Source: an uncultured Actinomycetes bacterium
Lineage (GTDB): Bacteria; Actinomycetota; Actinomycetes; Nanopelagicales; Nanopelagicaceae
Direction of reading: 5' to 3'
Assembly: GCA_937888825.1 (NCBI GenBank)
Contig: CALBFE010000026.1
Location: forward strand, 1-35,618
Length of the DNA: 35,618 bases
Shown: piece by piece, positions 1-9,278 of the stretch
Position numbering within the stretch: the stretch's first letter is position 1
How the letters are laid out: each line of letters opens with the position of its first letter
Notes under the pieces: model-generated
What the model saw: the letters and a program-made list of their open reading frames with translations, nothing else
The model's database searches: none
Told to the model about the DNA's origin: nothing
Translations under genes and position numbers: made by a program

Positions 1-44
1 CGAGGCTGCTTGCGGTCAGCGTTTTCATCCGAAGGGAATTGCAT
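1..44 (-). CDS. 5' fragment of an unidentified gene downstream of acnA
   Basis: An ATG at 42-44 on the minus strand opens a frame that runs off the window edge after 14 complete codons (it begins Met-Gln-Phe-Pro-Ser-Asp-Glu). A GGAAGAG sequence lies directly upstream and can serve as a Shine-Dalgarno site. The frame is closed by a stop just upstream, so this ATG is the only good start. It lies 23 bases after the aconitase stop on the same strand, so it is probably co-transcribed. Too little is visible to name a product. Confidence 0.4.
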   Translation of the reverse strand, partial: MQFPSDENADRKQP

Positions 45-67
45 CTCTTCCTTAACCTGTACTTAAG

Positions 68-2719
68 TTAGGCGTCTAAGAGCGAGCGAAGAACGTACTG
101 CATGATTCCACCGTGGCGGTAGTAATCGGCTTCTCCCGGGGTATCTATGCGCACAGTTGCAGCAAAACTCTTATTTCCAGCAGTAACTGTGAGCTCTTTT
201 GGAACTCCCCCAGTATTGAGAGCTGTGATGCCGCTAATTGAAAATACTTCCTCGCCAGTGAGGCCGAGTGACTGAGCGCTTTCACCATTTTTGAATTGAA
301 GAGGTAACACTCCCATTCCAATCAAGTTCGAGCGGTGAATACGTTCAAAACTTTCAGCAATTACTGCGCGAACACCAAGCAACGCAGTTCCCTTTGCAGC
401 CCAGTCACGTGATGAACCTGAGCCATACTCTTTACCGGCCAGAATAACCAACGGTGTTCCTGCGCTTTGATAAGCAACTGATGCTTCATAAATAGTTGAT
501 TGCGTGCCATCTGTTGCAAAGTTACGAGTAAATCCACCCTCAACGCCCTCTAGCAATAAATTCTTTAGGCGAATATTGGCAAAAGTGCCACGAATCATTA
601 CTTCGTGATTTCCTCGACGAGAGCCATAAGAGTTGAAATCTTTACGATCAATTCCATGCTCTGCCAAGTATTTACCTGCAGGTGAATCTGCCTTGATATT
701 TCCCGCAGGTGATATGTGATCAGTTGTTACTGAATCACCAAGCACAGCTAGAACTCGTGCACCAGAGATATCCACAACAGGAGTTGGCTCTTTTGGCATT
801 CCATCAAAGTAGGGAGGTTTTCTGACATAGGTTGATTTCGCATCCCATTCAAAAACTTTACCTACTGGAGTTGCCAATGACTTCCAGCGATGATCTCCGT
901 CAAAAACAGAGGCATAGTCTTTTGTGAACATCGCTGAAGAAATAGAAGAATCAATAACTGATTGGATTTCAGCAGGTGTTGGCCAAATATCAGCCAAGTA
1001 GACATCTTTGCCATTTTGATCTTTTCCAAGGGAATCCTTTTCAAAGTCATGATCCATAGTTCCTGCAATTGCATAGGCAACAACTAATGGAGGTGAAGCT
1101 AAGTAGTTCATCTTCACATCAGGACTAATACGACCCTCAAAGTTACGGTTGCCAGAAAGGACTGCAGTGACAGCCAAATCTGAATCATTGACGGCCTTAC
1201 TAATTTCAATTGGAAGCGGGCCTGAGTTACCAATGCATGTGACGCATCCATAACCAACTAAGTGGAAACCCAAAGCTTGCATGTATTGAGTTAAATCTGC
1301 ACGATCATAGTAATCAGTTACTACTTTGGATCCTGGAGCAAGAGTTGTCTTCACCCAAGGCTTCGATTTTAAGCCCTTTTCAACGGCCTTCTTAGCTAGA
1401 AGAGCTGCGCCAATCATCACTGAAGGATTAGAAGTGTTTGTGCAGGATGTAATTGATGCAATAACAACATCGCCATTTTTCACACGAGTAGAGCCCGCTT
1501 TTACTTCTTCTCTAGAGGTCTTGTCAGTGAAGTAAGTAGGCAAAATCTTTTCAAAAGCTAGCTTTGAATCACTTAATGAGATTCGATCCTGCGGACGCTT
1601 AGGACCAGCTATTGATGGCACAACAGTTGAAAGATCAAGTTCAACGTGCTCAGAAAAACGTGGCTCCACTAAAGGGTCATGCCACAAGCCTTGCTTCTTT
1701 GCATACTCTTCCACTAATGCAACTTGGTCATCACTTCGACCAGTTAGGCGTAAGTAACGCAGGGCCTCTTCATCGATAGGGAAAATCGCGCACGTTGAAC
1801 CGTATTCAGGGCTCATGTTTCCAATTGTTGTGCGATTAGCCATTGGAACAGAGACAACACCTGGACCGTAGAACTCAACGAACTTTCCAACCACGCCATG
1901 CTTGCGCAAGATTTCAGTGATGGTCAAAGCCATATCTGTTGCAGTTGTGCCAAGTGGAAGTTGACCAGTTAACTTGAATCCAACTACGCGTGGAATGAGC
2001 ATTGAAACTGGTTGGCCAAGAAGTGCAGCTTCGGCCTCAATGCCACCAACGCCCCAACCTAGAACTCCTAAACCATTAACCATGGTTGTGTGTGAGTCAG
2101 TACCAACGACGGTATCTGGGTAGGCACGTAATACTCCACCCACTGTGCGAGTCATTACCACACGGGCTAAATACTCAATATTGACCTGGTGAACAATTCC
2201 TGTACCAGGCGGCACAACTTTGAACTCATCAAATGCGGTTTGTCCCCAACGCAGGAAGCGATAGCGCTCTTGATTGCGCTCATATTCAATATCAGTATTT
2301 TTCTCAAAAGAATCCTTTGTACCAAAGACATCTGCAATAACTGAGTGATCAATTACCAGTTCAGCTGGGGCAAGTGGATTAACCTTTGATGGATCGCCAC
2401 CAAGATCAACAATTGCCTCTCGCATCGTTGCAAGGTCCACAATGCAAGGAACTCCAGTGAAGTCCTGCATAACAACACGGGCGGGAGTAAATTGAATTTC
2501 AGTATCTGGTTCTGCCGTTGGATTCCAATTAGCTAAGGCTTTAATGTGATCAGCGGTGATGTTTGCGCCATCTTCAGTTCGAAGAAGATTCTCTAATAGG
2601 ATCTTGAGCGAGAATGGGAGGCTAGATACACCTTCGATACTTGAGATATCAAAAATCTCATAACTCTTGCCCGCAACATCAAGGTTTTTCTTTGCGTTGA
2701 AAGAGTTCTTACTCATCAT
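68..2719 (-). CDS. acnA: Aconitate hydratase AcnA
   Basis: Interconverts citrate and isocitrate through cis-aconitate in the TCA cycle, using a cytosolic [4Fe-4S] cluster. The 883-residue product is full length for the AcnA/IRP1 family. The three cluster ligands are visible as Cys426 in SCTNTSNP and Cys492 and Cys495 in [12 protein letters not shown]. The C-terminal swivel domain carries the [12 protein letters not shown] substrate-binding motif. Two ATG codons follow each other at 2719 and 2716. The purine-rich AGGGGAG touches the first and is 3 bases from the second, so the second may be the one used. The gene starts 31 bases after the TRAM methyltransferase stop and is probably its operon partner, as in other actinobacteria where these two genes adjoin. 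No defect is seen. Function is very secure; only the start is open. Confidence 0.97.
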   Translation of the reverse strand: MMSKNSFNAKKNLDVAGKSYEIFDISSIEGVSSLPFSLKILLENLLRTEDGANITADHIKALANWNPTAEPDTEIQFTPARVVMQDFTGVPCIVDLATMREAIVDLGGDPSKVNPLAPAELVIDHSVIADVFGTKDSFEKNTDIEYERNQERYRFLRWGQTAFDEFKVVPPGTGIVHQVNIEYLARVVMTRTVGGVLRAYPDTVVGTDSHTTMVNGLGVLGWGVGGIEAEAALLGQPVSMLIPRVVGFKLTGQLPLGTTATDMALTITEILRKHGVVGKFVEFYGPGVVSVPMANRTTIGNMSPEYGSTCAIFPIDEEALRYLRLTGRSDDQVALVEEYAKKQGLWHDPLVEPRFSEHVELDLSTVVPSIAGPKRPQDRISLSDSKLAFEKILPTYFTDKTSREEVKAGSTRVKNGDVVIASITSCTNTSNPSVMIGAALLAKKAVEKGLKSKPWVKTTLAPGSKVVTDYYDRADLTQYMQALGFHLVGYGCVTCIGNSGPLPIEISKAVNDSDLAVTAVLSGNRNFEGRISPDVKMNYLASPPLVVAYAIAGTMDHDFEKDSLGKDQNGKDVYLADIWPTPAEIQSVIDSSISSAMFTKDYASVFDGDHRWKSLATPVGKVFEWDAKSTYVRKPPYFDGMPKEPTPVVDISGARVLAVLGDSVTTDHISPAGNIKADSPAGKYLAEHGIDRKDFNSYGSRRGNHEVMIRGTFANIRLKNLLLEGVEGGFTRNFATDGTQSTIYEASVAYQSAGTPLVILAGKEYGSGSSRDWAAKGTALLGVRAVIAESFERIHRSNLIGMGVLPLQFKNGESAQSLGLTGEEVFSISGITALNTGGVPKELTVTAGNKSFAATVRIDTPGEADYYRHGGIMQYVLRSLLDA

Positions 2720-2750
2720 CTCCCCTAATAAATCTTCGCTTACTTAAGCG

Positions 2751-3965
2751 TCAAGATACCTTAGCCGGCTCAAACAGTGCAACACATTCGATGTGATGTG
2801 TCATTGGAAAGAGATCAAAAGCCCGCAATTTTACGAGTGAATATCCGCGATCTAAAAAGTAACCAGTATCACGCGCTAATGCCGCTGGATCACATGCCAC
2901 ATAGACAATTGTTCGTGGCTTAAGCCTGGCAATTTCACTGACCACTATTTTCCCAGCACCATCTCTAGGAGGGTCCAAGACCACAACATCTGCAGAATTG
3001 ATTCTTGGGAGATGCGTTGCTACATCGCCAGTAATTACTTTGAGATTTGAATTCTCTGCAAAATTTCGTGCCGCATCAGAAGTTGCGCTTTTACTGCCTT
3101 CAATTAATTCAATTCTTCCTTCGGAGCCAACGCTATCGATAAGTGCAGCAGCAAAAAGTCCAACACCGCCATACAAATCCAAAACATGGTCAGCATTCTT
3201 AACGCCAGCAAAATCTCGGACTACTTCGCTTAATAGATTAGGTGCGCTCACATGGCCCTGCCAAAAAGAATTGTTGCTAACCTCTAAAGTTTTATCTAAT
3301 ACTTTTTCATGCAGAATTGCAGGGCCTTCACTTAATCGTGACTTAGTTTCTCCACGAGTTGGCATGAGCGAGATAGAGCGCTCATCGCTATTTGATGCAG
3401 CAATCTCTACCCGCATATCCCCTTTCCATTTGCGATTGGCTAGTTCAGAAAAGCCGATCTCTTTTGCCGCAACCAAACAATTAGTTACCGGAACAACCGT
3501 ATGGCTTCGAGAGCCAATAAAGCCGAGTTGACCATTTCTATCGGTCGTAGAGTTGATTCGCGATCGCCAACCAAGTTCTGGTCCAACGCTTTCAACTTCA
3601 ATTGCAATATCCATCTTTGCAATACGTGCAAATTGTTCAGTAATGACATCGGCTTTCAGACTACGCTGGCGCGCAATACTCACATGCTGAAAATCACAAC
3701 CTCCGCACCCATGACGGTGGGAGTATTCACACGGTGCAACTACGCGGTCTTTAGATGCATCTATTACTTCAACAACATCTGCACGGTTAAAGGAGCTGCC
3801 GACCGAAGTGATTTCAATTCGGCATTTTTCGCCAGGAATCGCATGGCGCACGAAAATAACGCAGCCTTCGTGGCGGGCAATAAAATGGCCACCGTGGGCA
3901 ACCTTTTCTATTACTACCTCGATAACTTCGCCGACCACAAGGGTTCTTTTCATAGTTGGTGCCAC
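2751..3965 (-). CDS. TRAM-domain class I SAM-dependent RNA 5-methyluridine methyltransferase (TrmA/RlmD family)
   Basis: A 404-residue RNA m5U methyltransferase. Residues about 8-70 form a TRAM domain. Cys79, Cys87, Cys90 (CGGC) and Cys163 match the iron-sulphur ligands of RlmD-type enzymes. LDLYGGVGLF (262-271) binds SAM, LDPPRDGAG (330-338) is motif IV, and Cys358 in VYVACDP is the expected catalytic nucleophile, with Glu393 in HHIEC as the general base. Whether it acts on tRNA or rRNA cannot be told from sequence. The start is GTG at 3965. An in-frame ATG at 3953 is possible, but TAAGGT lies exactly 7 bases before the GTG, which favours a leaderless GTG start. The gene is divergent from ceoB and precedes acnA. 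In M. tuberculosis the equivalent (Rv2689c) is separated from ceoB by a permease that is absent here. Confidence 0.9.
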   Translation of the reverse strand: MAPTMKRTLVVGEVIEVVIEKVAHGGHFIARHEGCVIFVRHAIPGEKCRIEITSVGSSFNRADVVEVIDASKDRVVAPCEYSHRHGCGGCDFQHVSIARQRSLKADVITEQFARIAKMDIAIEVESVGPELGWRSRINSTTDRNGQLGFIGSRSHTVVPVTNCLVAAKEIGFSELANRKWKGDMRVEIAASNSDERSISLMPTRGETKSRLSEGPAILHEKVLDKTLEVSNNSFWQGHVSAPNLLSEVVRDFAGVKNADHVLDLYGGVGLFAAALIDSVGSEGRIELIEGSKSATSDAARNFAENSNLKVITGDVATHLPRINSADVVVLDPPRDGAGKIVVSEIARLKPRTIVYVACDPAALARDTGYFLDRGYSLVKLRAFDLFPMTHHIECVALFEPAKVS

Positions 3966-3997
3966 AGAACTAACCTTATGGGTGTAAGTTAATACAT
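3966..3997. promoter_or_regulatory. Back-to-back leaderless promoters of the TRAM methyltransferase and ceoB
   Basis: The whole gap between two divergent start codons is 32 bp. On the minus strand TAAGGT (3973-3978) ends 7 bases before the GTG at 3965. On the plus strand TAAGTT (3985-3990) ends 7 bases before the ATG at 3998. Both fit the TAnnnT -10 consensus of actinobacterial housekeeping promoters and would place transcription starts on the start codons. Neither has a clear -35 box or Shine-Dalgarno site. The two -10 boxes are 6 bases apart. Confidence 0.55.
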
Positions 3998-4666
3998 ATG
4001 CGCGTAGTCATCATGGGATGCGGTCGAGTCGGTTCTTCACTAGCCACTGATCTCGAAGCTGCTGGCCACACCGTTGCTGTCATTGACCAAGCACGTGAGG
4101 CTTTTCGCCGTTTAGGTCCAAACTTCAAAGGCAAGACCGTCACTGGCGTTGGCTTTGATCGAGATGTATTGCGTGAAGCTGGAATTCAAGATGCCGATGC
4201 ATTTGCCGCAGTTAGTAACGGTGATAACTCCAATATCTTGGCTGCACGTGTTGCTCGCGAAACATATGGAGTTCAAAACGTTGTAGCACGTATTTATGAT
4301 CCAGGGCGTGCTGAAATTTATCAGCGCTTAGGCATTCCAACTGTTGCCACAGTTCTTTGGGCAACAGATCAGATTCTGCGCAGATTGCTTCCAGAAGGTT
4401 CACGCTCTGAGTGGCGCGATGCCAGTGGAACTGTGCAACTCTGCGAAATGCATCCACACAATGATTGGTATGGACGCCAAATTCTGCTCATCGATGAGCT
4501 CACTCCTGCGCGTGTGGCATTCATTACGCGTCTTGGAGTTGGCCTAATTCCAGATCTTCACACAGTTTTGCAAGAAGGCGATCTAATCCACGTAATGGTG
4601 GACGATAAAGATATTGCCAAGGTTGAAATGATCCTTGCTAATTCACCAGATGGAGAGCGCCAATGA
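3998..4666 (+). CDS. ceoB: TrkA family potassium uptake regulatory protein (CeoB-like)
   Basis: A 222-residue cytosolic NAD(H)/nucleotide-binding RCK protein that gates a Trk/Ktr-type potassium channel. The N-terminus has the Rossmann dinucleotide motif GCGRVGSSLA (8-17) followed by an acidic Asp at the end of strand 2 (AVIDQ). The C-terminal about 80 residues form an RCK_C domain. It overlaps the next trkA-like gene by four bases (ATGA), so the two are translationally coupled and probably work together, as CeoB and CeoC are thought to in mycobacteria. No TrkH/TrkG membrane subunit is in the window. A TAAGTT box 7 bases before the ATG and no Shine-Dalgarno sequence suggest a leaderless mRNA. 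Confidence 0.9.
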   Translation: MRVVIMGCGRVGSSLATDLEAAGHTVAVIDQAREAFRRLGPNFKGKTVTGVGFDRDVLREAGIQDADAFAAVSNGDNSNILAARVARETYGVQNVVARIYDPGRAEIYQRLGIPTVATVLWATDQILRRLLPEGSRSEWRDASGTVQLCEMHPHNDWYGRQILLIDELTPARVAFITRLGVGLIPDLHTVLQEGDLIHVMVDDKDIAKVEMILANSPDGERQ

Positions 4667-5322
4667 GAGTTGCAATCGCTGGGGCGGGAAATGTGGGTCG
4701 AGCCATTGCGCGCGAACTTCTAGATAATGGACACCAAGTTTTACTCATCGATAAAGATCCTAAAGCCCTAAAACTTGAAAGCGTTCCAGATGCCGAATGG
4801 TTGATGGCAGATGCCTGTGAAATTACATCTTTAGATAATGCCCACCTCGATACATGCCAAGTATTAGTTGCAGCTACAGGCGATGACAAAGCAAATTTAG
4901 TTACATCTCTGCTTGGTAAAACTGAGTATGGCGTGCCACGTGTTGTCGCTCGAATCAATCACCCTAAGAATGAATGGCTCTTCGACTCTTCTTGGGGCGT
5001 GGATGTTGCTGTATCAACTCCTCGCATCATTGCTGCCCTTGTTGAAGAAGCTGTAAGTGTTGGAGACGTTGTTCGCTTATTCTCATTTAAAAAGGGTCAA
5101 GCAAACCTAGTTGAATTAACTTTGCCTGATGGCTCATCATGTATTGGAAAGACTGTAGAAGAGATCGAACTTCCAGAAGATGCAGCTCTTGCGGCCATTG
5201 TTCGTGATGGCCGTGTGATTACCGCTAAAGCTCATGATGTATTTGCAGCTGGAGATGAGCTTCTATTTGTAGCCTCATCAGATGCTGAAGCCCGCATTAA
5301 ATCCTGCTTTATTACTAGTTAG
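4663..5322 (+). CDS. ceoC: TrkA family potassium uptake regulatory protein (CeoC-like)
   Basis: A second RCK-type regulatory subunit, 219 residues. It has the Rossmann motif GAGNVGRAIA (7-16), LIDKD with the ribose-binding Asp, and a C-terminal RCK_C domain from about residue 140. It is a paralogue of the preceding gene and starts inside its stop (ATGA, 4663-4666). Its own stop overlaps that of the convergent DUF3159 gene by 8 bases. The pair probably forms a hetero-oligomeric gating ring for a potassium transporter encoded elsewhere. Family assignment is secure; the naming as ceoC rests on the tandem arrangement and synteny. Confidence 0.9.
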   Translation: MRVAIAGAGNVGRAIARELLDNGHQVLLIDKDPKALKLESVPDAEWLMADACEITSLDNAHLDTCQVLVAATGDDKANLVTSLLGKTEYGVPRVVARINHPKNEWLFDSSWGVDVAVSTPRIIAALVEEAVSVGDVVRLFSFKKGQANLVELTLPDGSSCIGKTVEEIELPEDAALAAIVRDGRVITAKAHDVFAAGDELLFVASSDAEARIKSCFITS

Positions 5323-5932
5323 ATTTAATAACAGGCGGAGCGGTTTTAATTACTAACCAACTTCCATAAGCAGCTGCGAAAAATAATGGATAGCCCATGG
5401 CTAAGTTAACTGTGCCAAGTAAGTTCACATTGCCACCACGATAAATCGGATATTGAACAGCAATACGTGAGAAGAACATGGCAACCCAAATCCAGCTTGC
5501 CTTGATATAAATCTTCTTGCGCTCCGGATTCTTTCGCCACTCAAAGTTTTCACCTAGCAATGGCCCTAATACGATTCCCAATAATGGCCATCCCACTAAA
5601 TTTGCAACTAGATAGGCAGTGCCATAAGCCAGATTTGTTAACAATTTAGGAATATAAAAATCAGAGGCATTACCCGAACGGTTAGCAAAGTAGGCACAGA
5701 TCAAAACACCCAATATTCCTGAGATGGAGTGCTGAATTGTGTCCTTTTTCGCCAAACGAAAAATTGCTAAACAAATAGAGAGAGTCAACGCTGCCACGAT
5801 AGCTTGTCGTAAGTCATTTCTAACATTGAAAGTAACAAGGAAAACAACTGCAGGAAGACCCGAATCAATCAGGCCTTTCTTGCCACCGAGTGCTTTAAGA
5901 ACTGTGTCTTTATCTTGATTGTGTTCGCTCAT
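5315..5932 (-). CDS. DUF3159 family membrane protein
   Basis: A 205-residue integral membrane protein of the actinobacterial DUF3159 family, function unknown. After a short charged N-terminus it shows about five hydrophobic segments: LPAVVFLVTF, IVAALTLSICLAIF, ISGILGVLICAYFA, a long GTAYLVANLVGWPLLGIVLG stretch, and a C-terminal segment rich in Phe and Ala. A basic loop (WRKNPERKKIY) separates the last two. It begins at an ATGA overlap with the dut stop and ends 8 bases inside the convergent ceoC gene. The dut-DUF3159-ceoBC neighbourhood is conserved in actinobacteria, but this gives no direct functional clue. Confidence 0.82.
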   Translation of the reverse strand: MSEHNQDKDTVLKALGGKKGLIDSGLPAVVFLVTFNVRNDLRQAIVAALTLSICLAIFRLAKKDTIQHSISGILGVLICAYFANRSGNASDFYIPKLLTNLAYGTAYLVANLVGWPLLGIVLGPLLGENFEWRKNPERKKIYIKASWIWVAMFFSRIAVQYPIYRGGNVNLLGTVNLAMGYPLFFAAAYGSWLVIKTAPPVIKSN

Positions 5933-6372
5933 GCCACGCCTGTTGATCCAAAGCCACCGCTGCCACGACCAGAGCCAGGCAGTTCTTCTACTTCGATGAA
6001 TTCTGCTTTTTCTACTTGTTGAACTACTAATTGAGCGATCCGATCGCCCTTCTTAAAGGAAATTGATTCCTTGGGATCAAGGTTAATCAAAATACACGCG
6101 ATTTCTCCCCGATAGCCCGCATCTATGGTGCCTGGAGTGTTCACTAACGTAACGCCATGCTTAATTGCTAAACCTGATCGAGGATGAACAAGTGCTACAT
6201 ATCCATCTGGAAGTGCAATTGATATTCCTGTTGGAATCAGTGCTCGCTCCCCCGGAGATAAAGTGAAATCCTTAGTTGTCACTAAATCAGCTCCAGCATC
6301 TCCACCTTTTGCATAGGTTGGAAGAGGAACTGAAGGATCCAATCGTTTGATTAAAACTTTAAGTTGGCTCAT
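5929..6372 (-). CDS. dut: Deoxyuridine 5'-triphosphate nucleotidohydrolase (dUTPase)
   Basis: Hydrolyses dUTP to dUMP and pyrophosphate, keeping uracil out of DNA and supplying dUMP for dTMP synthesis. At 147 residues it has the normal trimeric dUTPase length. All five motifs are visible in order: GDAGADL, PRSGLA, GTIDAGYRGEI with the catalytic Asp, RIAQLVV, and the glycine-rich C-terminal GSGRGSGGFGSTG that closes over the active site. The ATG follows the thioesterase TAG directly, with no spacer and no Shine-Dalgarno site, so it depends on coupling. Its stop overlaps the DUF3159 start (ATGA). Confidence 0.96.
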   Translation of the reverse strand: MSQLKVLIKRLDPSVPLPTYAKGGDAGADLVTTKDFTLSPGERALIPTGISIALPDGYVALVHPRSGLAIKHGVTLVNTPGTIDAGYRGEIACILINLDPKESISFKKGDRIAQLVVQQVEKAEFIEVEELPGSGRGSGGFGSTGVA

Positions 6373-6957
6373 CTAAGGATTAATCTCGAAATCAGGATCA
6401 ACAAAGGCAAGGATTTCAGGACTCTTAGAAATATGGTCTAAGTACTCCTTTGGCGCGTTATTGAGGAAGTGATCCATGGGAACTATGACAAACAAAGCTG
6501 CTGCGCGAACTGCAAGAGGACCATCTGGTGTATTTAAACGACCTTCAGCAGATGAATAAACCTTGCGATTTACTTGCCCAGTAATTTTTGCAGTGATGTG
6601 AATAGTTGAACCCATTGGAACGGGCTTTAAGAAATCGGTTTCTAGACGCGCCGTAACTGCAGGTGCGCGAAGTAACCACATTAATTTTCCAAGAGCTTCA
6701 TCAAAGGCTAAAGAAAGTAATCCACCGTGGGCCAAGCCAGGTGCTCCTTGATGATTTTCGGTGACAGTGAACTGGGCAGTGATGTCCGCACCTTCACCGG
6801 CGTATGCAACAAGATGTAATCCTGTGGGATGAAGTTCACCACAACCAAAGCAGTGACCGAAATGTGAAGGAATCTTTGAGCCAACTGGTGGAGCTTTTGG
6901 ATGTCGCGCCGGAATCACCGCACCCTGAGGTGGCACAGTCGAAGCGATACGGCTCAT
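6373..6957 (-). CDS. PaaI/4HBT-type hotdog-fold thioesterase
   Basis: A 194-residue protein with a single hotdog domain at about residues 35-160. The helix motif GLAHGGLLSLAFDEALG, with HGG and an acidic residue, is the active-site signature of PaaI/YbgC-like acyl-CoA thioesterases. FLKPVPMGS is the typical following strand. A CFGCGELHPTGLHL stretch before the domain is common in actinobacterial members next to dut. Substrate unknown. It heads a thioesterase-dut-DUF3159 operon. The ATG at 6957 has TAGTCT 7 bases upstream and no Shine-Dalgarno site, consistent with a leaderless mRNA from a promoter shared back to back with the DUF3093 gene. Confidence 0.82.
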   Translation of the reverse strand: MSRIASTVPPQGAVIPARHPKAPPVGSKIPSHFGHCFGCGELHPTGLHLVAYAGEGADITAQFTVTENHQGAPGLAHGGLLSLAFDEALGKLMWLLRAPAVTARLETDFLKPVPMGSTIHITAKITGQVNRKVYSSAEGRLNTPDGPLAVRAAALFVIVPMDHFLNNAPKEYLDHISKSPEILAFVDPDFEINP

Positions 6958-6988
6958 GAAGTAAAGACTATCCGATAGCGTATGACCT
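6958..6988. promoter_or_regulatory. Back-to-back leaderless promoters of the thioesterase and DUF3093 genes
   Basis: Only 31 bp separate the two divergent ATG codons. TAGTCT on the minus strand (6965-6970) ends 7 bases before the ATG at 6957. TAGCGT on the plus strand (6976-6981) ends 7 bases before the ATG at 6989. The two -10-like boxes are 5 bases apart. The geometry is almost the same as at 3966-3997. Confidence 0.55.
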
Positions 6989-7423
6989 ATGCGATACCGC
7001 GAAGTGATCCGTATGCCACTATGGCTACTCGCACTGATTTACTTCTTTTTTCTCTCATTTGTTCTCTCAGTGTGGGCAGCTCTAGGAAACTCCGCGGCGC
7101 TGATCAGTTTCCTTGTCCTCAGTGCCCTATTGGTTTTAATTGCTATGCGCACACGATTGATAATCCAAGTAACCCAGACCGAACTAATGGTTGGCCGTGC
7201 CCACATTGAGTTGAAATACATAGGTGAAGTAACCGAATTAGATAGTGCCGCAATGAGAAATATCAGATCTGGTGATGCTAATCCAATGGCATACCTAGGA
7301 ATTAGATTTTGGTCTTCCACTGGGGTGAAAGTGGAGCTGACCGATAAACGAGATGAAACGCCTTATTGGTTAATTACGAGTAATAAGGCGAATCAACTGG
7401 CTCAAGCTTTAAAAGTTAATTAA
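6989..7423 (+). CDS. DUF3093 family membrane protein
   Basis: A 144-residue actinobacterial membrane protein of unknown function. Two adjoining hydrophobic segments (about residues 10-31 and 33-52) are followed by a soluble, beta-rich region containing VGRAHIELKYIGEV and YLGIRFW. The DUF3093 gene lies next to dut and DUF4193 in many actinobacteria, as here. The ATG at 6989 is preferred over the out-of-frame ATG at 6982 because the 6989 frame gives the full family length and TAGCGT lies exactly 7 bases before it. Its stop overlaps the convergent DUF4193 stop by 3-4 bases. Confidence 0.8.
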   Translation: MRYREVIRMPLWLLALIYFFFLSFVLSVWAALGNSAALISFLVLSALLVLIAMRTRLIIQVTQTELMVGRAHIELKYIGEVTELDSAAMRNIRSGDANPMAYLGIRFWSSTGVKVELTDKRDETPYWLITSNKANQLAQALKVN

Positions 7424-7716
7424 CTACACTCTTTACAAACAGCTTTAGCACCTTCGCCTTTGGCAAGTTGCGTGATGTGATGAACAAGAAAACAACGTGA
7501 ACATGCGAATTCATCCACTTGCTTTGGTACCACTCGAACCGCTAATTCTTCACCTGATAAATCTGCACCAGGTAGTTCTAGACTTTCAGCAGCCTCTGCT
7601 TCATCAACATCGATCTGGCCGGATTGAGCATCGACGCGTTTAGCTTTTAATTCTTCTAACGACTCCGCATGTAGTTCTTCATCGGTCTTTCTGGGTGTGT
7701 CGTAATCTGTTGCCAT
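7420..7716 (-). CDS. DUF4193 family protein, C-terminal zinc-ribbon-like
   Basis: A 98-residue actinobacterial protein of unknown function. The family N-terminus MATDYDTPR is present and fixes the start at 7716, although the frame is open 16 codons further upstream. A GAGGTGAG Shine-Dalgarno sequence ends 4 bases before this ATG. The middle is acidic. The C-terminus holds four cysteines as two CxxC pairs (Cys72/75 in CSRC and Cys94/97 in CKEC), which probably bind zinc. It is convergent with DUF3093 and lies 95 bases after hflX on the same strand. Confidence 0.88.
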   Translation of the reverse strand: MATDYDTPRKTDEELHAESLEELKAKRVDAQSGQIDVDEAEAAESLELPGADLSGEELAVRVVPKQVDEFACSRCFLVHHITQLAKGEGAKAVCKECS

Positions 7717-7811
7717 TGCTCTCACCTCGATTCCATACTTGACTAGTTCCTGCGGGCGCATCATGGCGCATATCAGGCTTTCCCGTTGCTATAACGCACG
7801 GCGTGTCGGAG

Positions 7812-9278
7812 TTATTCCCCCCTCACTTGCACCTTTTCTATCGCAGCAGCCAGCGTTCCATCGACGCGGCCATGAATTGCTGTGCCAGCCTCTACATACT
7901 CCTCAGAGAAGATTTCTCCCCGCTCATGAATCTCATGCACCAAGTCACCGCGCTCATAAGGGATGATTGCATTGATCTCAACTGATGGCCGTGGCAATGA
8001 ACGTTCAATTGCATAAACCAGGCCCTCAACACCAAACCCAGTTCTTACAGAAAATGCATAACTATTAGGTTCTTTTCTTAAAATCTCCATAATAACTTCA
8101 GGTTTTGCAATATCAACTTTGTTAATCGCAATAATTTCAGGAATATCTCCCCCACCAATTTCTGCAATAACTTCACGCACTGCACGAATCTGTTCGAATG
8201 GATCTGGGTGTGATCCATCAACAACATGGACAATGACATCAGAGCCAGATACTTCTTCTAGGGTTGATTTGAAAGCATCAATGAGCTGGTGAGGTAGGTG
8301 ACGAACAAATCCAACAGTGTCACTTAAGGTGTAAACGCGACCATCACTTGTTTGTGATCTGCGCACAGTTGGATCCAAGGTGGCAAAGAGTGCGTTCTCA
8401 ACAAGGACCCCTGCATCTGTAAGACGATTGAGCAGGGAAGATTTACCAGCATTGGTATATCCAGCAATTGCAACGGAAGGAATATTAAAGCGGCGGCGCT
8501 CTTGGCGTTTGGTGTCACGCGAGATTTTCATCTCTGCAATCTCTTTACGAAGCTTTGCCATCTTGTCACGGATTTTGCGTCGGTCAGTTTCAATCTTTGT
8601 TTCACCCGGACCACGTCCACCAATACCAGCTCCACCTGCAGCACGGCCACCTGCCTGACGTGAGAGTGAATCTCCCCAACCGCGAAGGCGCGGTAACAAA
8701 TATGCAATCTGCGCAAGTTCAACCTGCGCTTTGCCTTCTTTACTCTTTGCGTGCTGAGCAAAAATATCTAAAATCAAAGCAGTTCTATCAACAACCTTCA
8801 CTTTGATTTTCTCTTCCAACTGGCGCAGCTGTGACGGTGAAAGTTCCCCATCACAAATTACCGTGTCAGCACCAGTTGCAACGACAATCTGCTTAAGCTC
8901 GGCAACTTTTCCTGAACCAATATATGTGGCTGGATCTGGTTTGTCTCGGCGCTGAATTATTCCTTCCATCACTTCAGAGCCTGCTGTTTCAGCTAGAGCT
9001 TTGAGTTCAGCTAAAGAATTCTCAGCCATCTCTGAAGTGCCCTCAGTCCAAACACCAACCAATACAACTTTTTCAAGTTGTAGTTCACGGTTTTCAACCT
9101 CTGTAATATCTTGAAGTTGTGTAGAAAAACCTTTTACACGTCTTAATGAATGACGCTCTGAAAGCTCTTGTGTTGGATCTACTAACTCATCCTCATCACT
9201 TGCATCGTATTCAGCTGCAACGCGCGCGCTTTCGGCAAGCAGAGCCTCAAACTCATCATCAAACTCTTTATCAGGCAA
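7812..9278 (-). CDS. hflX: Ribosome-associated GTPase HflX
   Basis: A translational GTPase that binds the 50S subunit and splits stalled ribosomes. The N-terminal HflX domain contains the ATYIGSGKV motif, followed by a glycine-rich GAGIGGRGPGETKIE linker. The G domain shows G1 GYTNAGKS, G2 near TLDPT, G3 DTVGF and G4 NKVD. Start choice: an ATG at 9302 gives 496 residues but overlaps dapF by 32 bases without a Shine-Dalgarno site. A TTG at 9278 has GGAG 7 bases upstream, overlaps dapF by only 8 bases and gives 488 residues, so I prefer it. The first 60 residues are acidic and poorly conserved. It is the last gene of the miaB-miaA-dapF-hflX operon. Confidence 0.95.
   Translation of the reverse strand: MPDKEFDDEFEALLAESARVAAEYDASDEDELVDPTQELSERHSLRRVKGFSTQLQDITEVENRELQLEKVVLVGVWTEGTSEMAENSLAELKALAETAGSEVMEGIIQRRDKPDPATYIGSGKVAELKQIVVATGADTVICDGELSPSQLRQLEEKIKVKVVDRTALILDIFAQHAKSKEGKAQVELAQIAYLLPRLRGWGDSLSRQAGGRAAGGAGIGGRGPGETKIETDRRKIRDKMAKLRKEIAEMKISRDTKRQERRRFNIPSVAIAGYTNAGKSSLLNRLTDAGVLVENALFATLDPTVRRSQTSDGRVYTLSDTVGFVRHLPHQLIDAFKSTLEEVSGSDVIVHVVDGSHPDPFEQIRAVREVIAEIGGGDIPEIIAINKVDIAKPEVIMEILRKEPNSYAFSVRTGFGVEGLVYAIERSLPRPSVEINAIIPYERGDLVHEIHERGEIFSEEYVEAGTAIHGRVDGTLAAAIEKVQVRGE

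Noticed and set aside
3501-3992. Long plus-strand frame opposite the TRAM methyltransferase
   Set aside because: It is antisense to a well-conserved gene and shows no recognisable motif.
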